This document shows positions 8,383 through 16,964 of a stretch of DNA of 20,237 nucleotides, piece by piece; the first letter of the stretch is position 1, and every line of letters begins with the position of its first letter. The translations under genes and the position numbers were made by a program. The notes beneath the pieces are model-generated. The model worked only from the letters and a program-made list of their open reading frames with translations, was not told the origin of the DNA and ran no database searches. Source of the DNA: a virus; IMG/VR virus record IMGVR_UViG_3300027733_000256, positions 1 through 20,237 of that record; one strand, given 5' to 3'.

Positions 8383-11300
8383 TTCAGAAAGTATTTTAGT
8401 AGATTACGATTACAATAATATTATTGTTGTTGACCCAAATAAAGTGGTTGATACAAACGGTAATGTTAAAGAAAGATACGTTAAACAAGAAAATTTAGTA
8501 ATTTACGCTAACTTGGAATGCAATGTTTTACCAAGAACTAAATTGGCTGTTGGTTCATCTAATACAACTGATATTAAGACGGTTAGTATTGCGAGTATTA
8601 ATTTTTTAAAACCTGGTAATAAAGAGTTTATGGACATTGGTTACACTGATGAACTAACAGGTTTAAAAAAGGTAAATAAAAATGGTACTGAACAAAATAA
8701 CTCTAACAACTTACAACAAAGTGATAAAAATGATGATTATTATTTTAATCAGTCATCTAATTTAAATGGTAATGAAAGGGTTTCCGATAACGGGTTATTA
8801 GGGATTATTTCAATTAATATTAGACAAAACACATCATTTATGTCAACAATTACTGTTGAGTTAGAAGATGTTAGAGGGAAGGCGTTGTTTGAAGGTGGAA
8901 ATAGTTCACCATACGCTGCGTTTTTTAATTTACCATATCCATTGTTCAATTTAACAATTAAAGGATGGTATGGTAAAGCATTAAAATTACCATTAATGTT
9001 ACAAAACTTTACCTCAAGATATGATGGTAATAGTGGAAATTTTAAAATTACTTTAACTTTTTACACTTATAAATTTACTGTACTGAGTGAAATTTCTATG
9101 GGGGCAATACAAGCTACTCCCCATATGTATAAGTCAAATGTGAAAATACAAAAACTTAGTGGAGGTCCTAACTCAACAACACCAGTACAAGATGTTGTTT
9201 ATGAACAAGGTTATCAAAAAATCAAAGAATTATATAGTGAATATAAAACTAAAGGATTAATACCTGATGATTTTCCTGAAATTACAGTTGTACAACTTAA
9301 AAATAGAGTTGAAAACTTTATTAAAAATGTTTTAGATTCTTTCATAAAACAAAATTTGAATCCATTAAAAAACATTCAAGATTATGAAAATGAAATGATA
9401 ACCTATAAGAATAAAGTTTATTTTGGGAAATCAGTTATTGAACCAGGTTGGTTTGAAAAATACATGGACAAAGACAATTATTATGTTTTAAAAAATGGAG
9501 GTGTTAAAATTTATACGTTCAAAAAATTTTATGACACTTTAGAAAAACAAACAAATGCTAATAATAAATTAAAACAAATAATTGATGATGGTAATAAGTC
9601 ATTAAATTCAAATACAACACTTGGTGAAAATGGAACTTATACTATTAATAATGGTAATCCAAAATCTTCAGCAATTAGTTGTGATATTAATATTACTAAT
9701 TTTCAAAAAATTATTCAAGATGGAGACATTGATTTAAATGAGACATTTATTGTAAGAAATGGTGGAGGAGTGGCAACCGCAGAGCAACTTAGTGACTTAG
9801 AAAAACAACTTAAAACGACTTTAAACTCAGTAGGTTCAATCAATTTGTCAAATGGTGAAACAAACCCAAAGATACCTTTTTATTATTTTGAAGGTACTGG
9901 TAGTTTTATAGATAAAACTAACCAAATTTTAAAAACAGTTAAAATAAAAAAAGAAGAAATACAAACATCATTAACTGATGCTTTGTCTGAGAAACTACAA
10001 AGTAAAAATACAGGAATTGGATTTGTCCCAACAATAAGAAATGTTTTAGCCGTTATTTTTGCAAATGGTGAGGCATTCTTAAGATTAATGGAAGATGTTC
10101 ATTCTAAAGCTTGGGATTTAAGAGATGAGAAAGTAAGAAAAAGTGCTATTTTGGGAACCAAACCATCAAGTGATAATTTAAATCCTGGTGAAAATGGTAC
10201 TACCCCAATATACCCATGGCCACAATATATTGTTGAGACAACAGGTGAGAATGGTAGGGGTAAATATGAAATTAGATATCCTGGCGAATCTGAAGTTATT
10301 GACCAAACAAAAGGTTTTGAATTTCAGTATTGGCCTGAAGTTGAATTTTTAGAAGAATTTGTAAGAGCGTTTACTGAAACTACACAATCTAAAAATCAAA
10401 CACCACAAGATTTTTCTAATGAAGAAACTGACATTAAAAGAATTAGTTTTAACGCTATTGAATTTCCTGTGTCAAATGTTGTTTTTTCTAACAGAGAAGA
10501 AATAAAATTTTTCTATGAAATATTTGAAAGATTATTTTTTGTCACAAATTACTCAAGATTAAGTAGAGTAAATTTTGATACCGAGTTTTCGGATAAAATT
10601 ACATCATTACTTGCTGACGGAGAAAAAAATAATTTATTAGTTAGTTTATCTGATGATAATCCGTTTTTAATTCAAAAGTTACAAAATTATGGAATAAACT
10701 CTTCTAATTTTGTTTCAATTTTAAGACATTTTTCTAATGATGGTGAAGGACAATCGTGGCAAAATTATATAAGAGGTATTTTTAACACTTCTTATATTAA
10801 AAATTTATCTCAAAATTCAAACTTTGAATTTTTAAATAAAGCAATATTAGATGATTCGTCATCTAGTCCATTAATATCTTTAACTAATGAAATTGATTTA
10901 ATTGAGTTAGTTGGAAATTCTACTAAATCAAATGTGTTTGATTTTTTAGATATATACCCATTTACAAATTTAGATTGGGTAAAAAACAACTTGGCGTATG
11001 GAACATCAATACTAACAGTGGAAAGTAGTTTTGATACTCAAAAAATACTTACATTTAATACTGATAAAAAAATAATATCTAATTTTTCGGGTAATAATAG
11101 CTCACTTCAGAAAAGACCAATTACGAATTTTTTGTGGGGTACAAATCCAACACAACCACTAATAAGTAATACGACTAATTTATCTTCTTTTTATAATTCA
11201 AGAGTACCTGAAAATCAGTTAATTACTGAAGGGAATGTTTATTATAAAAATTACAGTGGATTTGTTACGAGTACTCAAACGACATCAATGTTTAATACAC

Positions 11301-14300
11301 CATTCTTTGTTAATTCAATACAAGAGGGTGTTAGTAATTTTAGAAATAATGACCCATATCCATACAAGGCCGCGGCTTTTTTGTTTTTGAATAGTTTACC
11401 TTTGGCGACATTAAGGGAAAAATATAAAACATATGAAAACGGAACAACAACCGATTTAGATTATATATTTGCAACAATTAAAAAATTTGGAGCTATACAT
11501 AAAGTACCTTATGCTTGGATATTAAAAATTGGTTCAATTTGGAGTAGATATAAAACTTATGTTGAAACAGGTACTGACTTTTTGAATACTTCTTGGAGTG
11601 ATTTTAATTATATATCAAACTATGACCCAATAACCAATTCACCTACAAAACAATATAGTTTAGTTGTTAATGGTGGTGCGATTGATATTATTTTAGAAAA
11701 AAATACTGTAATTGGAACAGATACTAGTTCATTAATTCATTCGGGATTTTACCCTAAATTAATTAATGATTTTAATGTCTTTTATCAAGGATTTCAAATA
11801 TATTCAACATATACTAATTCAGATATACAAAATGGATTTGCTTCAGGTGTTACTCTTAACTATGTTGATGGGGCAATTATAGATTACGCTGATGGTTTTG
11901 ATGAGAATAACCTTAATAGAAGTTTAAGAATAATTCCTTGGTCTGTTACAGTTAAATCATTAGATGATAAGTTTAATTATGTTATACCATCTCAAGGTTC
12001 ACCTATAAATCAAGTTAAATTTGAATGTTTTAGTAATGGACAAATAAAACAAGAAGTTTTAGGTAATCAATCAATGTATAATGGTTCAATTAGAACCTAT
12101 TGGTCATCACCTCAGTATGGTTATTTTGATATTTCTAAAATAACAAAACCAACACCTGAACAGTATTTAAAAAACATATTACTAACATCAAAAAATCAGG
12201 AAAACTTCTCAATTAATGGTGAAAATGGTGACTACGATAATATAAGTGAAATTTTTTCAGTATTTGAAAAAGATGTTCTTGATAGATTTGAAAATGAATT
12301 TTTAAATTTCTCAAGGTCGGTATACGATTATAAATCTAATATTGTTTCTGATGATGAAACAAATACTGAGTATTCTATGAAGAATTTTCAATTTTTCATG
12401 ATTGAAATGATGAAAGTACCATATAGTGGTGGTACAAACGGTACTCAAACAGTCGGAAACACTTCAAACGGTCAATTTATTCAAATAAATAAATTTTTGA
12501 TAGATTTTTTGCAATATGATGTGATATTCAAATATGGTAATCCGTCTAATTTTGATAAAAGATTGTTTTACACTTTTTCTAATTTACCAATAATAGAACC
12601 GTATATATGGGATTCTTATAGGGTATCAACACCAAACGCTTTACCTGTTAATGGGATTTCTGTTTCTTTATCACAATCCCAAACAAATTATCCTGATGCT
12701 TGGAAAGCTCTAAAGACATACGTTGGTTTTTCCAATATACCGGATTTAGTTTATGGTAATAATGGTTCATATATAACAGATTTCTTTATTGATTTAGATG
12801 TGGCTTTTAATCCATCAAATATTAAGAATTTTGCACCGATTATTAAAATTTATGCAACTCAAAAATTAAATCAATTTCAATTAAACACGATACCACCACC
12901 TGAACCACCTGTTTCGGTACCAAGTCAAATTGTTTCAGTAACAAAACTGTTTAGTGGTGACACAATTACAGTAAAACTAAAAAATAATGATAATATTGCA
13001 ACAATTAAAAATAATAATTCAGCGGTACTATATGAAAGTTTACCTGTAAGTTTAGCCCCAACAACAGCGGCAACACAGTCGTTTATAAATCAATCAATTA
13101 TTCAGTTTTACGGTTCCTTAGCAACTAACCCAACAGACCAACAATTTATAGTTCAGACAGTTTTTACTCCACAATACGAATACCCTCAGATACCAAATCC
13201 GTTGAGTAAAGAAGGTACTAAGTCATTTACTGAAAGTATGACTAACTATCTATTAGACTCCACGTCTTTTCAAGATAAAATTACAAATAATTTATTCACA
13301 AGATTAAGATTAGATTTACCTAAAGTTACAATTAGCAATTATAGGACACTAAATTCAAAATTAGATGGTGATTTAACTAAAAGAGATTTGTGGGAGTCTT
13401 TTAAGGCTACAAATGATAAATGGATTTCGGGTAATGATTTTAAAAATAAAACGTTATTTGAAGATGTTCTTTTTTTAGATAGAGCTTCACGAGATATTGG
13501 TAATAAAGTTATTATTGACATATACAAGTTAAAAGAAAGATTAACTAACATCAATCCTAAAACTAACATGTTAACATATGTTCAATCAATTATACAAGAA
13601 AACCACTTTGTTGTCATGAATGTACCATCATATATGAATTTTTATAATGTTCAAGATGCAACTAAAAATCCTGTACCAAAAATGGAAGGTGTTGGAGATT
13701 TTGCTAATAGCCTTTTTGGTACATTTATGAATGTTGATTATAGGAATTCATCTTCAAAGTTAGTATGTTTTTATGGTGGTAAACCAAGTGAACACTTGGC
13801 GGTAAATAATGTTGATTATAAATTTAAAGATGATGGTTTTGATTTGAAAAAAGATAATCCGTTAATTGAAAATCAAGTAGATAAAAAAGACTGGGATAAA
13901 TCAAATAAAGTTGTTGGTTTTAATATTGATATAGGTACTCAAAACCAACAAATTTTTCATGGATTTTCGGTTTCACAAGACGCTGGACTATCTACCGCAG
14001 AGAGTATTCAAATCCTTAATGATATGACCGCTCAATCGGGTAATAGACAGGCGGCAACACAAAACATAAGTTTATATAATTTATATAAAACTAGAAGTTA
14101 CAAGTGTACAGTTAATATGATGGGTAATGCTATGATACAACCAACGATGTACTTTAATTTAAGATATGTTCCTATGTTTAGTGGTCCTTATATGATTTTA
14201 TCAGTTGACCATACAATATCACAAGGTAGTTTTGAAACAGTTTTGACGGGTATAAGACAAACAATTTATTCATTACCGCAATTAGATGATTATTTACAAA

Positions 14301-15001
14301 CATTGAAAGTTAATTTATTACAATCTATTGTTGAAACAACACTGACTCAAGAAAGACAAAACGCCGCAACAGCTACGACTCAAACTTCAGGTAATGTACT
14401 TAATGAAACGGCTCAAATTGGGTCAACAATTACTGAACAATATGCGAATCAAATCTCATCAGGGATAAGTGAGAAATGTAAACCAAATGAAAAATATTCA
14501 TCATATACACCAATTGGTGAACCTAAAAACACTAAATTAAATTATTTGGAAGTATATGAAAAAATTATTCCATTAACTTCAAATCAAACTTTACAATATT
14601 TAATTTTTTCAACGTTTTATATTGCATCAGGTAAAAATTATGGTTTTGATACCTATGAAAATAATTTTGCAGGTATTACTATTAACCAATATTGGGGAAA
14701 TACTGGAGACGCTTATTTTAGCCCTGATAGGAAATTTTATTGTTCAGTTAACGATGTTCCCTACGCTAAATTCTCAACTATTGAAAAATCTATTGAGTTT
14801 TTAATTGCTAAATGGTCAGGAAGAATTGGAACATTGACGGTTACTGATGAAAATTTGGCGAAGTTTTGGGTAATTAATGCTAATGCTAGTGAAGCGAGAA
14901 AAGAAAATGTTTGGACTAGTTTATCTCAGGAGAATAAAGGTATAGTAATTAATGATTTTAAAGAAGCTATTCAGTATTTCAAAGCAATAGAATTACAATA
15001 A
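8372..15001 (+). CDS. Giant baseplate hub protein (gp27-like) with C-terminal glucosaminidase-like domain
   Basis: This 2209-aa protein is far longer than T4 gp27 (about 390 aa). Residues about 144-252 carry a pattern I associate with hub proteins of this phage type: 'DVRGKALFE', 'FFNLPYPLFNLTIKGWYGK', then 'RYDGNSGNF'. Residues about 1848-1965 resemble the hub beta-barrel seen in gp27 and gpD: 'KTRSYKCTVNMMGNAMIQP', 'PMFSGPYMILSVDHTISQG' and a final Arg-containing strand. The roughly 1600 residues between are unrecognised; a Pro-rich hinge 'PPPEPPVSVP' sits near 1507. Residues about 2037-2207 look like a peptidoglycan glucosaminidase: Asn2097-Asn2098-Phe-Ala-Gly-Ile matches the NN-x-x-GI motif, followed by 'AKFSTIEKSIEFLIAKW'. 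The aligned catalytic Glu appears to be Ala2085 (I-A-S-G), so activity is doubtful. The hub would sit at the baseplate centre and touch the cell wall on infection. The start overlaps the gp53-like gene by 11 bases. Confidence 0.65.
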   Translation: MVDNSESILVDYDYNNIIVVDPNKVVDTNGNVKERYVKQENLVIYANLECNVLPRTKLAVGSSNTTDIKTVSIASINFLKPGNKEFMDIGYTDELTGLKKVNKNGTEQNNSNNLQQSDKNDDYYFNQSSNLNGNERVSDNGLLGIISINIRQNTSFMSTITVELEDVRGKALFEGGNSSPYAAFFNLPYPLFNLTIKGWYGKALKLPLMLQNFTSRYDGNSGNFKITLTFYTYKFTVLSEISMGAIQATPHMYKSNVKIQKLSGGPNSTTPVQDVVYEQGYQKIKELYSEYKTKGLIPDDFPEITVVQLKNRVENFIKNVLDSFIKQNLNPLKNIQDYENEMITYKNKVYFGKSVIEPGWFEKYMDKDNYYVLKNGGVKIYTFKKFYDTLEKQTNANNKLKQIIDDGNKSLNSNTTLGENGTYTINNGNPKSSAISCDINITNFQKIIQDGDIDLNETFIVRNGGGVATAEQLSDLEKQLKTTLNSVGSINLSNGETNPKIPFYYFEGTGSFIDKTNQILKTVKIKKEEIQTSLTDALSEKLQSKNTGIGFVPTIRNVLAVIFANGEAFLRLMEDVHSKAWDLRDEKVRKSAILGTKPSSDNLNPGENGTTPIYPWPQYIVETTGENGRGKYEIRYPGESEVIDQTKGFEFQYWPEVEFLEEFVRAFTETTQSKNQTPQDFSNEETDIKRISFNAIEFPVSNVVFSNREEIKFFYEIFERLFFVTNYSRLSRVNFDTEFSDKITSLLADGEKNNLLVSLSDDNPFLIQKLQNYGINSSNFVSILRHFSNDGEGQSWQNYIRGIFNTSYIKNLSQNSNFEFLNKAILDDSSSSPLISLTNEIDLIELVGNSTKSNVFDFLDIYPFTNLDWVKNNLAYGTSILTVESSFDTQKILTFNTDKKIISNFSGNNSSLQKRPITNFLWGTNPTQPLISNTTNLSSFYNSRVPENQLITEGNVYYKNYSGFVTSTQTTSMFNTPFFVNSIQEGVSNFRNNDPYPYKAAAFLFLNSLPLATLREKYKTYENGTTTDLDYIFATIKKFGAIHKVPYAWILKIGSIWSRYKTYVETGTDFLNTSWSDFNYISNYDPITNSPTKQYSLVVNGGAIDIILEKNTVIGTDTSSLIHSGFYPKLINDFNVFYQGFQIYSTYTNSDIQNGFASGVTLNYVDGAIIDYADGFDENNLNRSLRIIPWSVTVKSLDDKFNYVIPSQGSPINQVKFECFSNGQIKQEVLGNQSMYNGSIRTYWSSPQYGYFDISKITKPTPEQYLKNILLTSKNQENFSINGENGDYDNISEIFSVFEKDVLDRFENEFLNFSRSVYDYKSNIVSDDETNTEYSMKNFQFFMIEMMKVPYSGGTNGTQTVGNTSNGQFIQINKFLIDFLQYDVIFKYGNPSNFDKRLFYTFSNLPIIEPYIWDSYRVSTPNALPVNGISVSLSQSQTNYPDAWKALKTYVGFSNIPDLVYGNNGSYITDFFIDLDVAFNPSNIKNFAPIIKIYATQKLNQFQLNTIPPPEPPVSVPSQIVSVTKLFSGDTITVKLKNNDNIATIKNNNSAVLYESLPVSLAPTTAATQSFINQSIIQFYGSLATNPTDQQFIVQTVFTPQYEYPQIPNPLSKEGTKSFTESMTNYLLDSTSFQDKITNNLFTRLRLDLPKVTISNYRTLNSKLDGDLTKRDLWESFKATNDKWISGNDFKNKTLFEDVLFLDRASRDIGNKVIIDIYKLKERLTNINPKTNMLTYVQSIIQENHFVVMNVPSYMNFYNVQDATKNPVPKMEGVGDFANSLFGTFMNVDYRNSSSKLVCFYGGKPSEHLAVNNVDYKFKDDGFDLKKDNPLIENQVDKKDWDKSNKVVGFNIDIGTQNQQIFHGFSVSQDAGLSTAESIQILNDMTAQSGNRQAATQNISLYNLYKTRSYKCTVNMMGNAMIQPTMYFNLRYVPMFSGPYMILSVDHTISQGSFETVLTGIRQTIYSLPQLDDYLQTLKVNLLQSIVETTLTQERQNAATATTQTSGNVLNETAQIGSTITEQYANQISSGISEKCKPNEKYSSYTPIGEPKNTKLNYLEVYEKIIPLTSNQTLQYLIFSTFYIASGKNYGFDTYENNFAGITINQYWGNTGDAYFSPDRKFYCSVNDVPYAKFSTIEKSIEFLIAKWSGRIGTLTVTDENLAKFWVINANASEARKENVWTSLSQENKGIVINDFKEAIQYFKAIELQ

Positions 15002-15022
15002 TAATTTTTATTATATCACAGA

Positions 15023-15032
15023 TATTTATTAA
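15023..15032 (+). promoter_or_regulatory. TATTTATTAA box, candidate phage promoter element
   Basis: A third exact copy of the 10-mer, starting 20 bases before the ATG at 15043, in the only gap between the giant hub gene and the next gene. It is followed by GAAAA. Confidence 0.4.
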
Positions 15033-15042
15033 GAAAACGAAT

Positions 15043-15267
15043 ATGACAACCAAACAAATTTTAGATAACTATTTAGGTAAAAACACTCGGATTACTGAAA
15101 GAGATTCAGGTAACGGGTATAAAGAAGTTTGTGATTTAGATACAGGGGATTGTTTCACAGTTAGAATGAAAGATGGTCTAATAGAAAGATTTGATAATTC
15201 AGTACAAAAATCAAAAAAAATCCAAGTTGAAACAACTACAGGAATTAAACAACTATTAAATGGTTAA
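15043..15267 (+). CDS. Small unrecognised protein (74 aa)
   Basis: I do not recognise this 74-aa protein. It is charged and soluble, with no signal peptide or membrane segment. A predicted N-terminal helix is followed by beta-strand pattern around 'KEVCDLDTGDCFTVRMKDG', which holds its two Cys (residues 30 and 37), and by a polar C-terminus ending in 'GIKQLLNG'. The 5' gap holds the TATTTATTAA box, and the 3' end overlaps the next gene by 8 bases, so the two are probably co-expressed. Its place at the end of the tail block suggests a minor virion or assembly protein, but nothing in the sequence proves this. Confidence 0.6.
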   Translation: MTTKQILDNYLGKNTRITERDSGNGYKEVCDLDTGDCFTVRMKDGLIERFDNSVQKSKKIQVETTTGIKQLLNG

Positions 15268-15943
15268 GAACATGAAAATTGATTTAAAAATTATAGAAGA
15301 ATTACAGAGACATAACCAAATTAATAGTTATATCACTGAGCAAGATGCCACATTACCTCCAGCACCAGGTGGAGAACTTGGTGGACCACCTATACCTCCT
15401 CCTCCTGCGGATGCTACGGCAGGTGCAACACCTCCGGTACCACCTACAGCTCCTGCTGAAACTTCGGCGCCTGTTAATACTGAAACTGACCCTGATGTTG
15501 AAAAATTAGATGACGAAGGTAAATCTGATAAAAAGAAAGAAAAAGGTGAAGAACTTGAAATTACTGATTTAGTTAAGTCTCAAAAAAATATTGAAGACAA
15601 ACAAGAAGAATATTTTGAAAATTTATTTAAACATATTAATGATTTAGAAACAAAACTTTCTACTATGGATAATATAGTTAATAAACTAAATGACTTAGAA
15701 AGTAAGATTGAAAAATATAGAGAAAAAACTCCCCAAGAAAAATTAGAATTGAGAAGTTTAGACTCAGGTCCATTTAATCAAAAATTATCTCAATTCTTTG
15801 AAGATAAAGAAGAGGACATGGAAAAGACAGGTAAAAATGAATATGTTTTAACTCAAAAAGATATTCAAGATTATTCACCAATTGATATTAAAAAAAGTTT
15901 TAGAGATTTTGGTGATGAAAACATTGGTGAATATGTAAGATAA
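15260..15943 (+). CDS. Unrecognised Pro-rich, coiled-coil protein (227 aa)
   Basis: The N-terminus (residues 1-25) is a short helix. Residues about 30-75 are a low-complexity Pro/Ala/Thr-rich linker ('GGPPIPPPPADATAGATPP'). Residues about 75-98 are highly acidic and Lys-rich, and about 105-155 form a heptad-like coiled coil ('NLFKHINDLETKLSTMDNIV' onward). The C-terminus is acidic and polar. There is no enzymatic motif. Such architecture fits a flexible connector or oligomerising structural protein, but the function is unknown. Two starts are possible: ATG at 15260, overlapping the previous gene by 8 bases, or ATG at 15272, four bases after its stop; the second may be the true one. A strong terminator follows immediately. 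Confidence 0.6.
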   Translation: MVKNMKIDLKIIEELQRHNQINSYITEQDATLPPAPGGELGGPPIPPPPADATAGATPPVPPTAPAETSAPVNTETDPDVEKLDDEGKSDKKKEKGEELEITDLVKSQKNIEDKQEEYFENLFKHINDLETKLSTMDNIVNKLNDLESKIEKYREKTPQEKLELRSLDSGPFNQKLSQFFEDKEEDMEKTGKNEYVLTQKDIQDYSPIDIKKSFRDFGDENIGEYVR

Positions 15944-15946
15944 TTT

Positions 15947-15969
15947 AACGGTCTTAGGACCGTTTTTTT
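15947..15969 (+). terminator. Intrinsic terminator closing the tail gene block
   Basis: AACGGTC (15947-15953) pairs perfectly with GACCGTT (15958-15964) around a TTAG loop, followed by a T-run to 15969. It starts 4 bases after the stop codon at 15943, the usual position for a rho-independent terminator. Confidence 0.85.
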
Positions 15970-15980
15970 ATCTAACGTAT

Positions 15981-16009
15981 TTGACTATACTACGGCTGAC
16001 ACTTATACT
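15981..16009 (+). promoter_or_regulatory. Sigma70-like promoter for the gp32 gene
   Basis: TTGACT at 15981-15986 and TATACT at 16004-16009 are separated by exactly 17 bases, close to the classical -35/-10 pair. The expected transcript start is near 16016, about 18 bases before the ATG. It lies just after the terminator, which fits a separate transcription unit. Bacteroidota primary sigma factors normally prefer a TAnnTTTG -7 box, so recognition may be by another factor. Confidence 0.5.
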
Positions 16010-16033
16010 TAGTAAACAATTAAATTAACACAT

Positions 16034-16882
16034 ATGGCGACAAACAATTCTCTGGACGCTGTTCTTGCACAGTACGAACAAGCGACAAAAGGTGGTTCAT
16101 CTTCTACCTCAATGACACAAGATGAAAGAATGAAAAAATACTTTGCAGCTATCCTTAAGGATAACGAAAAGCAAGGTCAAAAAAGGTTACGTATTCTCCC
16201 TACAAAAGACGGCTCATCACCTTTCAAAGAGGTATGGTACCACGAAGTACAGATTGATGGAAAGTGGAATAAAATTTACGACCCTGGAAAAAACGACAAT
16301 GAACGTTCACCTTTAACAGAAGTTTATGAAGAACTTATGTCAACAGGTAAAGAGTCGGACAAAGAACTTGCTAAACAATATAAACCAAGAAAGTTTTATA
16401 TTCTTAAAGTTGTTGACCGTGATAATGAACAAGATGGAGTTAAGTTTTGGAGATTCAAACACAACTACAAAAACGAAGGGATTTTGGATAAAATTATTCC
16501 AATTTTTAGAGCTAAAGGTGATATTACTGACCCTGAAAAAGGAAGAGATATTATTTTGGAATTAACCAAAGCAAAAACTCCAAAAGGTGCAACATACACG
16601 GTAATTCAAACCATTATGTATGATGACCCAATACCAGTACATGAAGAAAAAACAACTTCTGATTCATGGGTTAACGATGCGTTAACTTGGTCAGATGTTT
16701 ATTCTAAAAAACCTGTTGAATATTTGGAAGCGATTGCAAGAGGTGAAGTACCTAGATGGGATTCTAACGCAGGTAAATATGCTTACGGAAACTCTGACGA
16801 ATCTCTTGTTTCTTTTGGTGGAAACACACCAATAGTTGACCCACAAGCTGGCAACGAACCTGATGGTGATTTACCATTCTAA
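16034..16882 (+). CDS. 32: Single-stranded DNA-binding protein, gp32-like
   Basis: This 282-aa protein matches T4 gp32 in length (301 aa) and layout: a polar N-terminus, a core with 'KRLRILPTKDGSSPFKEVWYH' (residues 50-70) corresponding to the gp32 OB-fold entry, and an acidic C-terminal tail. It coats ssDNA at forks and during recombination and interacts with UvsX and the fork proteins. T4 gp32 binds zinc through one His and three Cys; here His70 is kept but the protein has no Cys at all. The zinc loop reads 'IYDPGKNDNERSPLTEV' (81-97), so the fold must be stable without zinc. The last residues are Asp-Gly-Asp-Leu-Pro-Phe, like the acidic tip of bacterial SSB rather than the T4 tail. It has its own promoter and terminator, as expected for a highly made protein. 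Confidence 0.85.
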   Translation: MATNNSLDAVLAQYEQATKGGSSSTSMTQDERMKKYFAAILKDNEKQGQKRLRILPTKDGSSPFKEVWYHEVQIDGKWNKIYDPGKNDNERSPLTEVYEELMSTGKESDKELAKQYKPRKFYILKVVDRDNEQDGVKFWRFKHNYKNEGILDKIIPIFRAKGDITDPEKGRDIILELTKAKTPKGATYTVIQTIMYDDPIPVHEEKTTSDSWVNDALTWSDVYSKKPVEYLEAIARGEVPRWDSNAGKYAYGNSDESLVSFGGNTPIVDPQAGNEPDGDLPF

Positions 16883-16888
16883 TTCATT

Positions 16889-16934
16889 GAACTTGGACAT
16901 CTACTTAGACAAGGTGTCCAAGTTCTTATTTTTT
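16889..16934 (+). terminator. Intrinsic terminator after the gp32 gene
   Basis: GAACTTGGACA (16889-16899) pairs with TGTCCAAGTTC (16915-16925). The stem can extend by three more pairs (one G:T) to leave a 9-base loop ACTTAGACA. TTATTTTTT follows to 16934. It lies 6 bases after the stop and would limit read-through into uvsX. Confidence 0.85.
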
Positions 16935-16964
16935 AACAAATTTTTAACTAACACTTAGACATTT

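Noticed and set aside
14622-14804. Plus-strand frame of 60 codons within the hub gene
   Set aside because: Out of frame with the well-supported glucosaminidase-like part; hydrophobic shadow.
15001-15022. AT-only inverted repeat after the hub gene as a terminator
   Set aside because: The bases around 14998-15014 can pair, but with no G:C pairs and only a short T-run; weaker than the two clear terminators in this window.
16326-16565. Plus-strand frame of 79 codons within the gp32-like gene
   Set aside because: Out-of-frame overlap with a well-supported gene and no supporting leader; treated as a shadow.
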